DNA of 64,000 nt from Triplophysa rosa (Eukaryota; Chordata; Actinopteri; Cypriniformes; Nemacheilidae): NCBI RefSeq assembly GCF_024868665.1, contig NC_079890.1, positions 3,466,093 to 3,530,092 on the forward strand, written 5' to 3'. The notes beneath the pieces are model-generated. The model was given only the letters and a program-made list of their open reading frames with translations, did not search any database and was not told the DNA's origin. How positions within the stretch are numbered: position 1 is the first letter of the stretch; each line of letters starts with the position of its first letter. A program made the position numbers and the translations under genes. Positions 12,187 through 25,569 of this stretch are shown piece after piece.

Positions 12187-13475
12187 AATGGACACGCCCC
12201 CCCCTTCCTCGACTACGACAGCGATGGAGCAAGCGAGTCCTCTCATGGCTTTATGAAACTCTAATAACGTGTGTTATTGTATGTGTATATACGTATGTAT
12301 GTAGAGCTGCGGTATCCAAAAAGGGCGAGCCCATCCGGGGCTATGTTCTGTAGCTCGGGACAAATATTTTCAACATCTAATGCATGTTTTAAATATTCAA
12401 GCCTAGTATTCAATAGTTTTAGTAAACCGTACACATGAAGTTAAGGACAGCGGTGTCGCCCGAGGTACGCTGGTCGACTGTTAGTAAAAACAAGCCTTTT
12501 GATGGAATGTAGTGGTAGCAGACCTCGAGGTTCTGAAATCTCTTCTGGCAGTAACAAAGACCACAGCTTACGATCAAACGTATGGGAGAGAGAACGGCAA
12601 CATATCCTACACATATATGTATAGATAAACCGACGAGAAATTCCACACAAGTTTTAAATATTCATGACTCATTAATACAGATTGAAGTATTTTATTCTTT
12701 TTTGACTTGAAAGATTATATTTCGTATTGCAAAGATGTTTACAGATATTTTAATTTAAGTTCAGTGAACTTTTTTGTAGCTGGGTTCAAATATCTTTTTA
12801 TTTTTTAGTATGGCCTTACGGCAACGAACACTGTATTGTTTTAATAGCGACGATTGAAACGTGGATGGCAGGCAACTCAGACCACCAACCGTGTATTTGC
12901 ATTTGAACAGTATTCTGTTGGGATGGAGGACTTCTAGGTTCAGCAAAAAAACAAATGAAAACCCACCGTCTTTCGAATCCGTTTCACCCAGCATATTTTC
13001 TATTCAGTAATATAAAGCATATTTTATTCTATATTATTACGAAATGTCGAAATGTATAAATCTTAGTACGTTGGGACAAAAAGGAACCGTTTAAGCTTTC
13101 TAAAAATTTGTATGAATTAGATTCCAGTGGGTATCACAGAGTTCTGTTGCGCCACTATACGTTTAGGATTTCTATTTTAATACATTTGTTTACCACTTGT
13201 TTATGTATATGTAGGTGAAGTTACTTGAGCGTATATGTACTTTATTGAGCAAAGTTTAAAAACAAAGTATATTTTATTTTATGATAAAAGGCCTTTAACC
13301 TCATGGTCAAATACTAATATTATATTTGCTGAAACAAGATTTGAAATGTATCAAGAGTTTTATTTTTCTGACATTTAAAGTTCTACATGATAAAGTAAAA
13401 CTTAAGTAATGGTGCTACTTCATGTTTTTTTTAAGTATTTCTATATAAGTCCAATAAAATGGTACATGAACTATT
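12187..13475 (+). other. mex3b: mex3b 3'UTR
   Basis: AT-rich, repeat-poor sequence follows the stop codon without a break. A Pumilio-type element TGTATATA lies at 12284-12291. No open frame here resembles a protein. The UTR end is inferred from the poly(A) signal at 13453. Long AU-rich 3'UTRs are usual in this family and suggest strong post-transcriptional control. Confidence 0.7.
13453..13458 (+). terminator. mex3b: Candidate poly(A) signal AATAAA for mex3b
   Basis: A canonical AATAAA lies about 1.27 kb after the stop codon. It is followed 15-60 bp later by GT- and T-rich sequence (TTGGTGTCGCTTGGG, then TTGTTTTC), the usual layout of a cleavage site. It is the first AATAAA I saw downstream of the stop. 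Use is inferred, and a later site is possible. Confidence 0.55.
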
Positions 13476-16400
13476 GGTGTCGCTTGGGTTATTACCAAAT
13501 TCTGTATTTACCTGCTCTTGTTTTCTTCTGGTGGAAAGCGTCTTGGTACACCAGGTTTCTTTTAAAAGAGAGAGAGAGAAAATGCTGGCGTCATTTGACG
13601 TGTCTCCCCTGCAGCAGCCTGGGGAAATGTTATGTCTGGTTCACACCATAGTATCAGCGTTCGGATCATATCTGTTGTTTTATTACGGCATTAAAAACAA
13701 AAAGCTTACCTCAAATAATTGCACCGCCTCCTCCAGGATTTCACAAGAGTGCAATAATGATGAAAACATGAACGTCTGGGGTCTTACATTATGTAAAATA
13801 CTGTCTGACAGGGATTTACTTTTGTGTGTTGATATAAATGATTCTATCGCCACACGTCAAGGTCAAAGGTTACGCTAAAATCACAGCGATTTAAAGGTCC
13901 CATCCAATCCATTGTTTGTTTTCTCAATCCAGGTTTTATTCTTTATTGCTTCAAGAAGGATTTGCAGTGTCATATTTTTTTTGTGTGGAAAGACTGACTT
14001 AGAACGTTTAATGATCGGTTTAAAATGGAAAAATTCTGGCTTCACAAACCGGCCCTCATAAACCATACTATTAGGAAACAATTCCAGTGTTAGAAAAAAA
14101 GAGCTGACAAGTGTTAAATTCAGAACACGCCCTGGGTTATATTCACAGTTTGACTTCTTAAAGAATAAATATTCCTTGATTTTTAAGGTCCTATTTTGGT
14201 TTATGTAGTGTCCAACAACAAGTTTACGTACATACAAGGTGTAAAAACAGTATTATTTTGTTATAATAGGCAGTTTTTCTAACCTTACTTCTTGACTGAC
14301 TCTCAAATGATTCGTTCGGCGAATCATCCGTCTAATCCCCTCCTTTCCGCCAGCCTACTCTGATCTGATTGGTCAGATGGTCTAGTCTGCTGTGATTGGT
14401 CTACCGCGAATGAGTCTCACGAGCTACAGTGTTTGGGGAGAAGACTGAAGTTTTCACGGGCAGTCCTAGCAAAACGTAGGCGGGACTATATGTAGTGACG
14501 TACATCCATGGCGGTTCGCGAATCGGACTAGGGATGACTCGTTTGCGTGATTCGGAGTCGACTCCCTTTTTTTACAAGCCAATAACTTTGTTATTCATTC
14601 ACCTTCGGCTTTACAACTTGGCAGACTGCTTACATTCACACACAACATTACACACCACATGAAATGTAATTTACATGATCTCATGTTATGTACTCTTTAA
14701 CAAAATTGGAATTGATAGGAAGCAAATATTTTTGACCTATTCAAATGTCCTAGGTTGAATATATGTTTTTGTGTTATGTGTAGGGGTGATGTCACATCAA
14801 TGTAGTGTTTACATGGAGTGTTTGCCTCCATGATGATGGAAATCTACATTAATGGTCAGAAGTTTAGAGTCACTTGACAGAAATGTTCTGAAGGTGTATC
14901 CCTAGTTGATTGAAATTAATTTTGTAAACAAAAATATAGTTGTGCCAACATCATTTATTTTGTTATAAAACATTTTACAACAACAAAAAAAGACATAGAT
15001 GTAGCATAGATGTAAACAACTTAAATAATGTTGTAAAAAGCATCTTAGGATGAGATCTCAAAAGCTGCTTAATAAAATGACGAGAATATTTTTGCAAATT
15101 CTCTGATTTACTTTTATTATTTATTTAATATATTTATAAATATTTTTATATGTTTTATATTTATTATTTTCAAAACCTTGAAAGATGGTGTTTAAATTAT
15201 GCCATCTGTATAACGGCATGTAGCCTATGAAAAAGTGGGAGTGAGGCTGGTTAAGATTTAAATTAAATTACACATCTGAACATTTGAATGATGTAAAGGG
15301 CCAAAAAGACCATAAAACACTTTAAAAGGTATTAAAAGAGAAAAATCACAAAAAATAAAAAACAAATTCATTAAATTTGAAAAGTTTGTGACGTTCCCTT
15401 ACAGAGAAGCCACATAAATTCCACGTCTACAAAAGTGATTGTTTTTAAAACACAAATTTATGTGTTTTCCCATGTGATCGCATGTAAAAAGAAGTGAAAT
15501 TCGTGTGGTTTAAAGCTTAAATGTGTCAGCTTTGGAAAATTCTTGAAAAACTGTATCCACCAACCATAATTTACCCTAGTTTTTCACAAGTTCTGGCACA
15601 GGCCGGATGTTATTTTGTGAAAGTGTCAGAATCCAGGAAAAATCCAGGATACCAGGCCAAAAAAAATCTCTGGGTGGCATCGTATTCCCATCCCTCCGCT
15701 CCCCTAGCTAATCAAACCGCTGGATCTAAGAAGGAAACTGAGACAGAGAATACATGCGGCCGTATCTCCCAGCAGCCCGCGCTGGATGTGACGCTGACGG
15801 TTTTGTAGGAAGGAGGTCATTATCTATTTTTAAATCTCCAACTTGAGCCGTTTGAGTCGGGAGCGTGTCCAGGCCGCCGTTTCACTGCTCTGCCTCGCAT
15901 CTGCCATCTGCGACCAAAAAAACTGTTTCGTTTTTTATTCAACCTTGCCGGTTTAAGAGGAAGGGACTGATCTTTGTCTTCATTGGGGCTTGGCTCTTTA
16001 TGCAGTCATCTTTAATTCATGAGTCACAGTGGTTGTCATTGTGTGCTGGAGTGGCGTGGCTCTCATTTGATTTGACTCCTAGCACCTGACAGTGCGCCGC
16101 CGCTTGCTAACTAGCATCCGGGATTTCTGTCAACGTGCGGCATCTCGCGAGACCGCCAGATGCAGCCGTTCCTGCTAACGGGCCTCTTTCATCAACATAC
16201 CGTGTTGATGAGCATATACATCCAACCACTGTCAACTTTAACAACTTAATTGTCCCTAAATGACCCCTCGGAGTCCCCGGAAAGCTTTTGAAATCAAAAG
16301 AGCAATTGGTCACAACTCCACGAGGTTTACGCTGAAAGAAAAACTATTCAAATGGCAGCAATTAGCCTTCGGGGACCATGCAGGATGACTGGTGATGTGG

Positions 16401-16534
16401 TAAGCAGCTGGTAGATAACCAATAAAAACAGGACAAGTTTTAAAAGTGAAAAGTGTACTCCAGTTCAGTTGGTTTTCGATCGAATGCATTGCATTTCCCT
16501 ATATTTGTGTATTTTGAGTGTGTGTTTATGGACA
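13476..16534. other. Downstream intergenic DNA with repeat remnants
   Basis: No gene. A repeat-like stretch begins TTTAAAGGTCCCAT at about 13892, a common start of dispersed fish repeats. At 14290-14580 the GC-richer sequence has inverted GATTCG/CGAATC words and two GATTGGTC-type motifs, like a decayed DNA element. An AT-rich run occupies 14880-15370. From 15600 to 16350 the DNA looks single-copy. Confidence 0.4.
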
Positions 16535-16962
16535 TGACCCTGGATCACAAAACCAGTCTTAAGTAGCACGGGAACATTTTTTATATTGTTTATACATTGT
16601 GTGGGTCAAAATTATCGATTTTTCTTTTATGCCAAAAATCATTAGGATATTAAGTAAAGATCATGTTCCATGAAGATATTTTGCAAATTTCCTGCCTTAA
16701 ATATATAAAAACTTTATTTTTTTGAGCGGATGGCCTGCCACAGTGCCCCTGATTAACAATTTCAAAGGCGATTTTCTCAATATTTAGATTTTTTTTGCGC
16801 TCTCAGATTCCTGAGATTTAAACTGTTGTATCTCAGCCAGATATTGTCCTATTCTAACAACTCATACATCAATAGAAAGTCTATTTATTCATCTTTCAGA
16901 TTATGTAAAAATCTCAATTTTGAAAAATTGACCCATAAGACTGGTTTTGTTGTCCAGGGTCA
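16535..16962. mobile_element. MITE with 26-bp terminal inverted repeats
   Basis: The left end TGACCCTGGATCACAAAACC pairs with the right end GGTTTTGTTGTCCAGGGTCA, and the match continues inward through CAGTCTT and AAGACTG. Length is about 428 bp with no coding capacity. The termini are ones I associate with a very common cyprinid repeat; the superfamily is left open. Confidence 0.75.
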
Positions 16963-19900
16963 CATATTTGACATTTTATACAGCACATGGCATCGTAGAC
17001 TCAAAACTTAGTGAGCGGTCTACATAGACCTTCTTTTGATCCAATTCCAAGCATTGCATGCATCATTAACAAAGATAAAAAAATCCCATAATGCATTGCG
17101 ACAGACTGAGTAAAAACATCCACGTTGTGGAACAAAGAGACGAGGATGTCAGTAACAAATATAGATTACTTTGGTTTCATTAAATGTTAAAAAGAGCCTT
17201 CCGAAAAACTCCAAAAGTGGGTTGTAAATATTTATCCGTGTGGTTTCATGCACGCCAAAAACAAGTCCATAGTTGGCTTCCGTATTTGTTTATTGCAAAA
17301 AGAGAGCGAGTGATTTTTTTATAACTGATTTATGTTTAAGTGCACAGCTCGCGTGTATAATGGTGGTGTAGCGTGACTGTGACCTTACGAAAGGTCCAGA
17401 TGCCCCTCACTCACATCACTGAGCGTTAGCCGTGATGCGTTTACCATTGATTTCCTTCAGGTTAGTCAAGTCAAAGTCTTTTATTGGTTAAAATATATGC
17501 TGGGTTGTACAGCATATATGATATATGATATAACTGATGCTGTGTGTTAATACCTATAAGAAAGGACATTTCTTCTCGAAAATAATAATATCCATTTTAA
17601 AAGAACAGCTTGTGATTTTTAAATATACGTATACTACATACTTAATTTGAATGATATATTATTATACATACTGTATTATGGTATTGTAAAGTATTGTAAT
17701 TGTTCACCCCAAAATGAAAATTCTCTCATAATTTGTTCACCATCGTGCCATCCCAGATACAATTTCACCCTCAAAATCACACACATCCATTATTCATGTT
17801 ATCCAAACAACTACACTGGGTTGTAAATGTCTCCGGAAGCGAAACAATACATTTGTGAGACAAAATCATTTATATTTTGATCTTTTTTCCACTAAATGTA
17901 ACCAAGCAGACCTGAGCGCTAAATTCAAATATGGCAGCATGTTAATGGGATTTAGTCAGGAATGAATAAAAACTAATAAAATGCTGTCCTGTTTGGATAT
18001 TAATCGTATATATTTTAATATAAAATATAACATTTACAATAAAATGCAAATAAATAAAATATAAAAATAACAATTTTTTGGTGAGCTGTTCTTTTCAGTC
18101 TCTCTTACATCTTGTCCACACCAGACGTGACGCGACATGCAAAAAACAATTGTATCAATTGTAGTTTGTCGCATATCGGCATCGTGGCCAGTGTGCAAAA
18201 ACTCTATAACATGGAAAAGATAGCTTTTCTATTTTTTCCCACATGGTGTGGTTGTTATCTTGACTTATGCAGAAACAGACAACATAATGAATCAAATATG
18301 CCAATTGATCATAAAGCTTTTTATTTCATATTTTTACAGCTGATTGAATTCAAGTCACTTTTTCACTAATGCAGGAAGGGTTCTCAAGATCTCTTTCTTT
18401 TATCCACTTTATTTTTAATGACCTGTTACCTGTTGGTAAGGTGATGCATGCCCTTTGCTTGGCCTGGGGGTTTCTAGAGCATCATAAGTTTCAGCTTGTT
18501 CCTTGGCCAATGTGAAGAAATTTGTCTTTTGCTGTTTTGATTCGTATGCTTTAGACATGAAAAGCAGTATTCGGGTGCGCAGCTTGAATCCTGTAATTTG
18601 ATGTCTGAGGCCTGTCTTTATGGACGCCGAGGTGCACCGCACACCTCCGAGCGACAGAACTGATGGTGTGTTTCTCATTGTTTTACGACTGGGCTCTGAT
18701 CTAAACACTTGTGAGCTCCCTACGTAGGTATCATGTTATGACATCAAAGGCAGAACTGGCATGAAGGCTGTTGTCTTTTAAGGTTCCTCATTGTGGCCAA
18801 CATCTAATGCAGCATTGCATGTAATCCCTATGGCAAAGAGCAAATCCCATAATGCACTGCAATGACCTCAGTAAAAATCAATGAATTTCAATTCAATACC
18901 ACAAATGTCTATAAAATGCTTCTAATTAACCAAATGAAAACTGATCGTGTTATCCAATTGATCTGTGTGCATATCATAGCAACATGCTAACTTAGCAACA
19001 TGCTAACGCTAAGCTATTAAAATCAATCTCCTGTGCGTTATGCGATTGTATAACGCATAGACTTGCTGCAATGCAGCTCACTCGGCTCCAGTCGTGCAAT
19101 TTGACTTTTAAGAAGTCTTATTACGGCAGCACTGTTGAAATCGTCCCTGACTGAATCCTTAATAAACCCTGATAGTCAGATTTAGAACAGACATCCTACC
19201 CCTCTGAGAGAGTAAGATTGCCCTAAATCTAGGGGAAAATGAGTGCGGTTTTGCTAATTTCTTTGTCAGCACGGTCCAACGCACTCTAAATTAATTGTGT
19301 TTGCTCTGCGGAGGCCGCGCAGGAGAAGATAAAGCTGCTCTTATGCTTTTCCTCAAGGTTAGCGGTGCCGGAGGCTTTAAGACAAAAGCGTTTCCCCCAC
19401 GCAGGTTTTTAGCACCGAAGATTAACTAAAGGAAGGTTTCTCCACATAGAATGGCTTCACAGCGACGTTTCATTCCATGGAATGAAACGTCATGTAAGGT
19501 TTCGGATGTTACGAAGCTTCCTTCAAAAATCAATCCTGGCATGCTCCTGCACTACGGAAAGTGCCAGGGCCCATTTGAAAACAGATGAACCCTCCATTAG
19601 GTCATACGAAACTCCTCCATATCCTTGAATTAGCCAGATGCAATTGTGTGACAGAGGGCATCGTGGGTCAGTAGAAGAAGACTTGCTCTTATCCTATAAT
19701 CAGTTGAAGTCATCTCTGAGCAGATAAGCTCTTGCACTCCACGGCAAAGTGCTTCCCAGGAAATATGATTAGATCCAAGCACATGTAGCTCGCAGCGCTA
19801 AGGTTGCTTTATTTGAGCTCTTATGTAATGCTGTACGTGCGTCAGCTGTGCAGAGAAGAAGGCCGTTAATAACTAGGAATGAGATGCAGGGACGAGACAA

Positions 19901-22026
19901 AAGATGCTAATGAAATATAAGTCTAGCTGCTGGGCGCGTTTTTCACGCCAAAGCCTTTTGTTTCTCTTGCTGAGGGATTTTTATGCAAAAAGTGCAATTA
20001 GGTAGGCGTCATAACTTTCTAGATTAGTAATTACTGCCTCATGTCTCCAGAGGACCTGGAAATTAAACGGGGGAGAAAAAAATCTTTTGTTTTGCTACAT
20101 TTCGCCTCGGGCTACTCAAACTCTTTCGAAGCTTTTCATCTGTGCTAATTACGTGGCATTTTATCCGCTATGTACACTATTTTGGTAGAGTATTTCAAGA
20201 ATTGTTCAGGAATGTTTTCGCGCTGGATGCGTTGCAATATATTCAAAATAATAATGACCGTGTTAAAGCCCTCTCGATGCTGTAGCTGAGCTTTAAAATG
20301 CTTCTGTCTCAATGTGTTGCGCTTACTGGTCATTTTCTCTTGTCTGTGGCGTTTCGGTCTTCAGGTTTGAATCAAAATTGACCTTACTTTCTCAATGTAC
20401 GAATCATCATTTTTTTCAACTGAAAAGCTTCTCGATTCCGGACCGAATCCTTCTTTCAAAACATTCCCTCCAACCGCCAGGTGTTCCATATATTTTTTAA
20501 GTTCTCAGTTGGTCATTCGCCCTAATATTTTGTGTGATCTTCTCTCCTCTACTAGACCTCTTTGGTATGTGAGCAAATTCGGTTAAAAAGAACTTCGCTA
20601 TCAATTAATGGGTGTGCTTCTGTAGGACCTCCATTTTGGAACAAGCCATTTGACGGTTTGAAATCTTTTTAAACACACCGTTATTCTTTACCTTTCGAAC
20701 ATATTTAACCATTTAACTGTCACACACATAGGCATGAAAATGCACAACCAAATGGTTGTAATTTAATCTATGAATGACATAGTCGGTCTTGTATGAATGA
20801 AGATTTTAGCAGATTTTTGCTGACAAAAAAACACTTATGAGAAAGTTATTTTAGACATATTACTTTTTCTACATAATGTCTATCTTTGTATTTGAGAGGC
20901 TTACACCTTTCCAATGATCTATAGTTTGTCATGAATAGATTAGAAATGAATTTTAAAATGTTAACTTAAACTTAAGTGTTCCACTGAGAGAACAGTGTGA
21001 TTTCACATCTGAACTGATACATAGACATGTACTACATCAGTATGTTATTGCACGCTGATTAACCACAAAACTTTTGCTCACAAACATATTTTAGTTTTAT
21101 TGCCACCGTGAATTGTCTTAAATTGACGTTTTTATTATCCGCCTGTCATCTGAATCGTGTTATTGGTCTGACGGTGCATGTTTAAATCTAGTGGCAGTGT
21201 TGTGCTGGGACAACAATCCCAGCGATCCCTTAAACTCTCTGTTAACTGATGACAAGAGTCAATGTGTTTGACATGTCACCCAGAATTCTCTTATTAATCC
21301 CCGACACAATGGCACGATGCTCTGGAGATAAGCCTCTGAGCTTCAGTAATGACTTTCATCCATAAACACACACTGATTACATTAACTCATTGTTACAGGG
21401 ATAAAGTGGCAGATTACTGACTGGCTTTATATAAAGTCAACTGCATTTGGTTTCCATTGCGCAATATGAGCATTAAACTAAAGAAGCTTTATCAGGGCGA
21501 TCAGTGTCGGTTTCTGTTTGATTGGCTCTCAGATGTGGTTTTTAATATTCAATATGGTAGTTGGAGAAATTGGCGTTACTTGGGAAAAAGGATTTGATTA
21601 AAGCCCCGCTCCTAAATATTTAAAGCCTGAGATGCACCACACAGACGGTTAGCCAACATCTGGCCGTTTTTGAGCATAGGCCGGCCTAGTTGCAGTGTTC
21701 AGCACAGTTTTTATTAGCTGGCCCCCCAAAGATGGGTTTTTGGCATGCTGAATCGGAATTAGCTTTAGCTATAATACAAAAAGTTATATAGTACTGTACC
21801 AGATTTTGCTGTCAGATTGGTGTGCCCTGTTACTAATTTTAGCACAAAACTCATCCCAAAATATTAAAACGAGACACAGATATGAAGCCACTTGTGGCTT
21901 GTGGAGGACCAACGTGCATTTACTTTTCTAAGCATTCATACTTATTTTCGCCCGGCGGATGAAAAATCATCTATAGACTTTGAAAGATTTGAGCCAGCAG
22001 AATATTACAGTAATCGACTTGGACCA
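16963..22026. other. Mostly single-copy intergenic DNA
   Basis: No gene is supported. A partial family-A MITE end (CACCCCAAAATGAAAATTCT) sits at about 17705-17740. From 19000 to 20300 and 21190 to 21700 the DNA is repeat-poor with homeodomain-like words (GCTAATTACG, GCTAATGAAAT, ATTAATCC). These are candidate conserved noncoding elements for mex3b, by position and composition only. Confidence 0.35.
19464..19491. other. Perfect 28-bp palindrome
   Basis: Fourteen bases from GACGTTTC to CCA are followed at once by their exact reverse complement, with no spacer. The flanking bases do not pair. It lies in repeat-poor DNA, not inside a visible MITE. Confidence 0.85.
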
Positions 22027-22664
22027 TTAAGGGTCATTCCACCGAATCTGTGACATTTCTGTCCCCAGGCCATAAATGTATAAAAACGAATAAAAAACTG
22101 CATTTGTTATATTTCTCCAGGCTCCCCACTATATGTCATTATACGTTACCCTGAAATATAAAGGTTAAATCCCTCAAAAATCTTCATTGTTTTTGCATTT
22201 TTGTGTAATTCCATATTCCATCTATGCTTAAAAATAGTTTTTCATAAAAAGTGTATAATATTTTAGATATTACACATGTAGTCGTGCCCCCTGGTTTTCC
22301 GTCAGTCCTGTTACCCTAACACATCCTGAAAACCTTAAAACGCTCTACAAGACACATTCAGAGCAGATAGTTTCATCATCTTGGTCTTCTACAGGCCATG
22401 TGAAAAACTTTATTTTATTTTATGATATTTTAGCTATGACCGGAGAGGAGATTTTTGGAAAATAATTCAAATTTGCTCAATGTCCTCATCTTATTGGCAT
22501 GTTCGACCATGTGGCTTTATTTCATGTATTTGTTATTTTATGCTAAAAAGTCCTGTTAAAAAAATAACATCCAACCATCTTCCATTTTAAAAAACGGAAA
22601 AAATGAAAATAAAAACAAAGAGATCATTCAGCAAATGGCACCCATTCGGTAGAATGGCCCTTAA
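22027..22664. mobile_element. TTAA-flanked nonautonomous DNA transposon
   Basis: TTAA sits at 22027-22030 and 22661-22664. Inside, GGGTCATTCCACCGAAT on the left is matched by the complement of ATTCGGTAGAATGGCCC on the right, with two mismatches. The interior is AT-rich with no coding potential. TTAA target use fits piggyBac, but the termini begin GGG rather than the usual CCC, so the superfamily is uncertain. Confidence 0.65.
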
Positions 22665-22779
22665 AAACAAACCACCCTAATACCTTTGCAACCACATTGT
22701 AACATCCTAGCAACCACCTACAGCACCTCAACACACCAACACTGTGCACTATATCTAATTCAGTGTTGCTTTGTCAAAC

Positions 22780-23447
22780 AGTTTATAGTCGTGTGTCGTG
22801 TGTACGCGGTAGGTACAGCGTAGCATACGCAGAGCCGCGTACCCTATGCCTTACCCTATGGCGTAGCCTGACGCGCACCTCTCCAAAAATGTAACAGCGC
22901 GTGACCCAGTAGCGTTGTTAACCACCACACAAATGCATAGGGCCCCGCAAGCTTGGGGGCCCCCTAGTGACTACAATCGGTAAAATCATTTGACGCTTGA
23001 TTTAGACACTCAGATATATGCAACGAAGCACACATATCAAAGCGGTGCTCAAAAACGAAAGAAAGAAAGCAAAAGAAAATAAATCTAATACTAATTTTAC
23101 GAATATAGCAAAACAATGATATGAAAAGAAGCATGAAAAGAAGAATCTTGCACCTTTTACGTTCTTATACTGTAGCTAAAAGCATTCTGTATTATTCTGA
23201 ATAAAACAAAGGACACTTTTCATCCCAAAACCAAGAAGGTTTATTCTTATAACGAAATGTAGAGAATTTTGTGCTGTTATGTGGTTCAACGTAAACTAAA
23301 TCCAGTTTATATTTGTATGTATATATGTCTCATTAATTCCATGTACTCAATACTGCTGTGCAATTCAAACAAAAATGTTAGGCAATGTGTGGGGGGCCTC
23401 AGGTCTTGACTTTGCTTAGGGCCCTCAAAATGGTAAACACGCCCCTG
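22780..23447. repeat. Decayed hAT-like repeat remnant
   Basis: A GC-rich segment with ACGCG-type words (22790-22910) precedes a stretch starting GGGCCCCGCAAG and ending near GGGCCCTCAAAATG then CGCCCCTG. The last word is the complement of the CAGGGGCG start of many hAT termini. No left terminus or target duplication is found, so this is tentative. Confidence 0.3.
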
Positions 23448-23538
23448 ATGCGCGTCAATGCGACAGTGAAAAAGAGAGCGAGAGAAAACAAATACTCTGC
23501 AGATAGCAGACAGGCTGTGGAAGTGTCCGAAGTGTTTG

Positions 23539-23541
<3 letters not shown>

Positions 23542-23574
<33 letters not shown>

Positions 23575-23584
23575 GTGTGTGTGT
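23542..23584. repeat. GT microsatellite
   Basis: About 21 GT dinucleotides with one C interruption. The Cys-Val runs predicted on either strand are artefacts of this repeat. Confidence 0.95.
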
Positions 23585-25569
23585 CTCATTCACACCTCAA
23601 GCTGTCTTCAGCTCGCTGTGGCCTATCAGATCAAAAGCGGGTCTGTGTGTGGCTGCACATCCCATCGCCTGTTTCCCCTCCAGCCTGTCGCTTCTCACTG
23701 CTGTCTCGCTGCTCATCTGGGCATACGGGTGTTCATCACACCAGCGTTCATCTGCTTTAACTGCTGAAAATAATCAAATAAATAATAAAACAGGAACATT
23801 TAGTGGCTGTGCCATTTTACAGTTGTGTTGACATCTGACATTTAAATGTTTTAAACTTGTGTTCTTTACAACATATTTTTAACATGAAATTATAGCATTT
23901 TAATGCTGCTTATGATTTAAGGGGCTTCAATTTACCTGGTCTCACCCTAGTACAGCTGCTAATGATCTTAAGAAAGAAACCATGCCCCCACAAGGACGCT
24001 GTCGCTTCTGTGAGTGCAAATAAATCTCTTTAGCGTATAAAGTAATATTTAATGGACTGAAATCCATCACAGCAGATGCTTTTATTCAAATCATTAACTC
24101 TTTGTGTCCTCAATCGGCGGCTACATCATTGCTTAATGATACAGAAATGAGAAAAGCGCTTGTGAATCATGCGTAACTCTGACTGGCCTGTTTCTCTGGT
24201 CAATGCTAATCATAAGTGTCATTAGAAAAGCAATGCATTTTGTTGTTGTTGTTTTGTAAGATTTTGCACTCTTGAAGAGACGTGTGAATTCATTGAGTCT
24301 TTTTCATCAAGGTTTGCAGTATTTTAGATGGTCTAGATCTGTTTCAGTTTTTAAACACTACACAAACGTTTAAACAGAATATAACCAACAGAATGATTTA
24401 TAACTAACTAAAATGTTCAACTTAATATTTTAAGATTTAATTATAAATGGAAGATTGAAAAAATAAATGCAAATAATAAAAACCAGAAGTGCTTTTTATA
24501 TCTTCCAATGTGGTCTATAGACGAGTGTGTCCTTTATTATCATGTTAAAAAATACTTTGTACAAGTTAGGTGTCAATCTTTGGGTAGACAGATTCGCAAT
24601 GAAAATCGATTCAATTCAATTTGATTCACCATGAAAGTCAATTAAATTCAAAAGATTGTTTCAGAACGAACAAAAAATTGCTAGCCTATATAATAAGACG
24701 CACTAAGAACAGAAAATAGGACACATTGTAAATTATATGCAAATTTAGGCAAAAACAAAACATTTTGAAAGCCATAAGTGAAATAAAAATAAAAGCATTT
24801 TTTTATCAAGGCATTTTGTTTCGTTTTGTCAATAACTGATTTGTAATATTATTTAATATCTATTTAATATTTATTTATGTCGTTTTAACAATATTTTTTT
24901 ACTGGAAATCATTATCTATATTCGACAAGTAAATAAAATGACAATGTAGACGTGATAACGTGATATGTGAACTGACAGCGTGTATTTATTGAAAACACAT
25001 TCTCATGTCATCTGGTAAGTGAAGCACATAAATCTGTGCTCTCTCTCACTCATTAAAGGATTGGACGCTTTTAATAAACCTGAAACGCTAATGTGAAATC
25101 CTCTCACCGGCTGTGTGTACGTGGATTAAGATGTTAGGGTGAGAAATAACTTTGTTCTTGAAACACAGAATGCACGAATGCAGGCGGATGATCCCGCTGA
25201 ATCCCGGCTGACCTTCAAACCGTTATCACTCTTGAAGGAAGATGAATAATTCAGCTCTGATAATTAGTTTACTCAAATGACTTTTCCTGCCTTCATCTGA
25301 AGAGCTTTCTTTTCATTTACCATTGAATTAGCCCCAAAAGCAAAAGGTCATCTTCAGCAATGGAAGTGTTTACTCCAAATATTTTATCTCTTCAATGCAT
25401 TGAAGGACTTTTGTTTTAACAAGAACTCTCCAGTTTCCATGGGGTTCTCGAATCGACTCTAGAATGGTTGCAAATGATAAATTACAGGAACTTTGGTTTA
25501 TTGGTTTCTGGGAATTTTGTGAGATATTTGTCTTTTTTCTCATGAGATTTGAGACGCAGATGAGACTTA
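23585..25569. other. Intergenic, no gene; partly single-copy
   Basis: AT-rich DNA with no coding signal. 23930-24310 and 25000-25360 look single-copy, with words such as GATAATTAGTTTA and CATTAAAGG that could be factor sites. Nothing stronger can be said. Confidence 0.35.

Noticed and set aside
22027..22664. piggyBac assignment
   Set aside because: TTAA flanks fit, but the termini begin GGG and not CCC and no transposase is present; left as unclassified.
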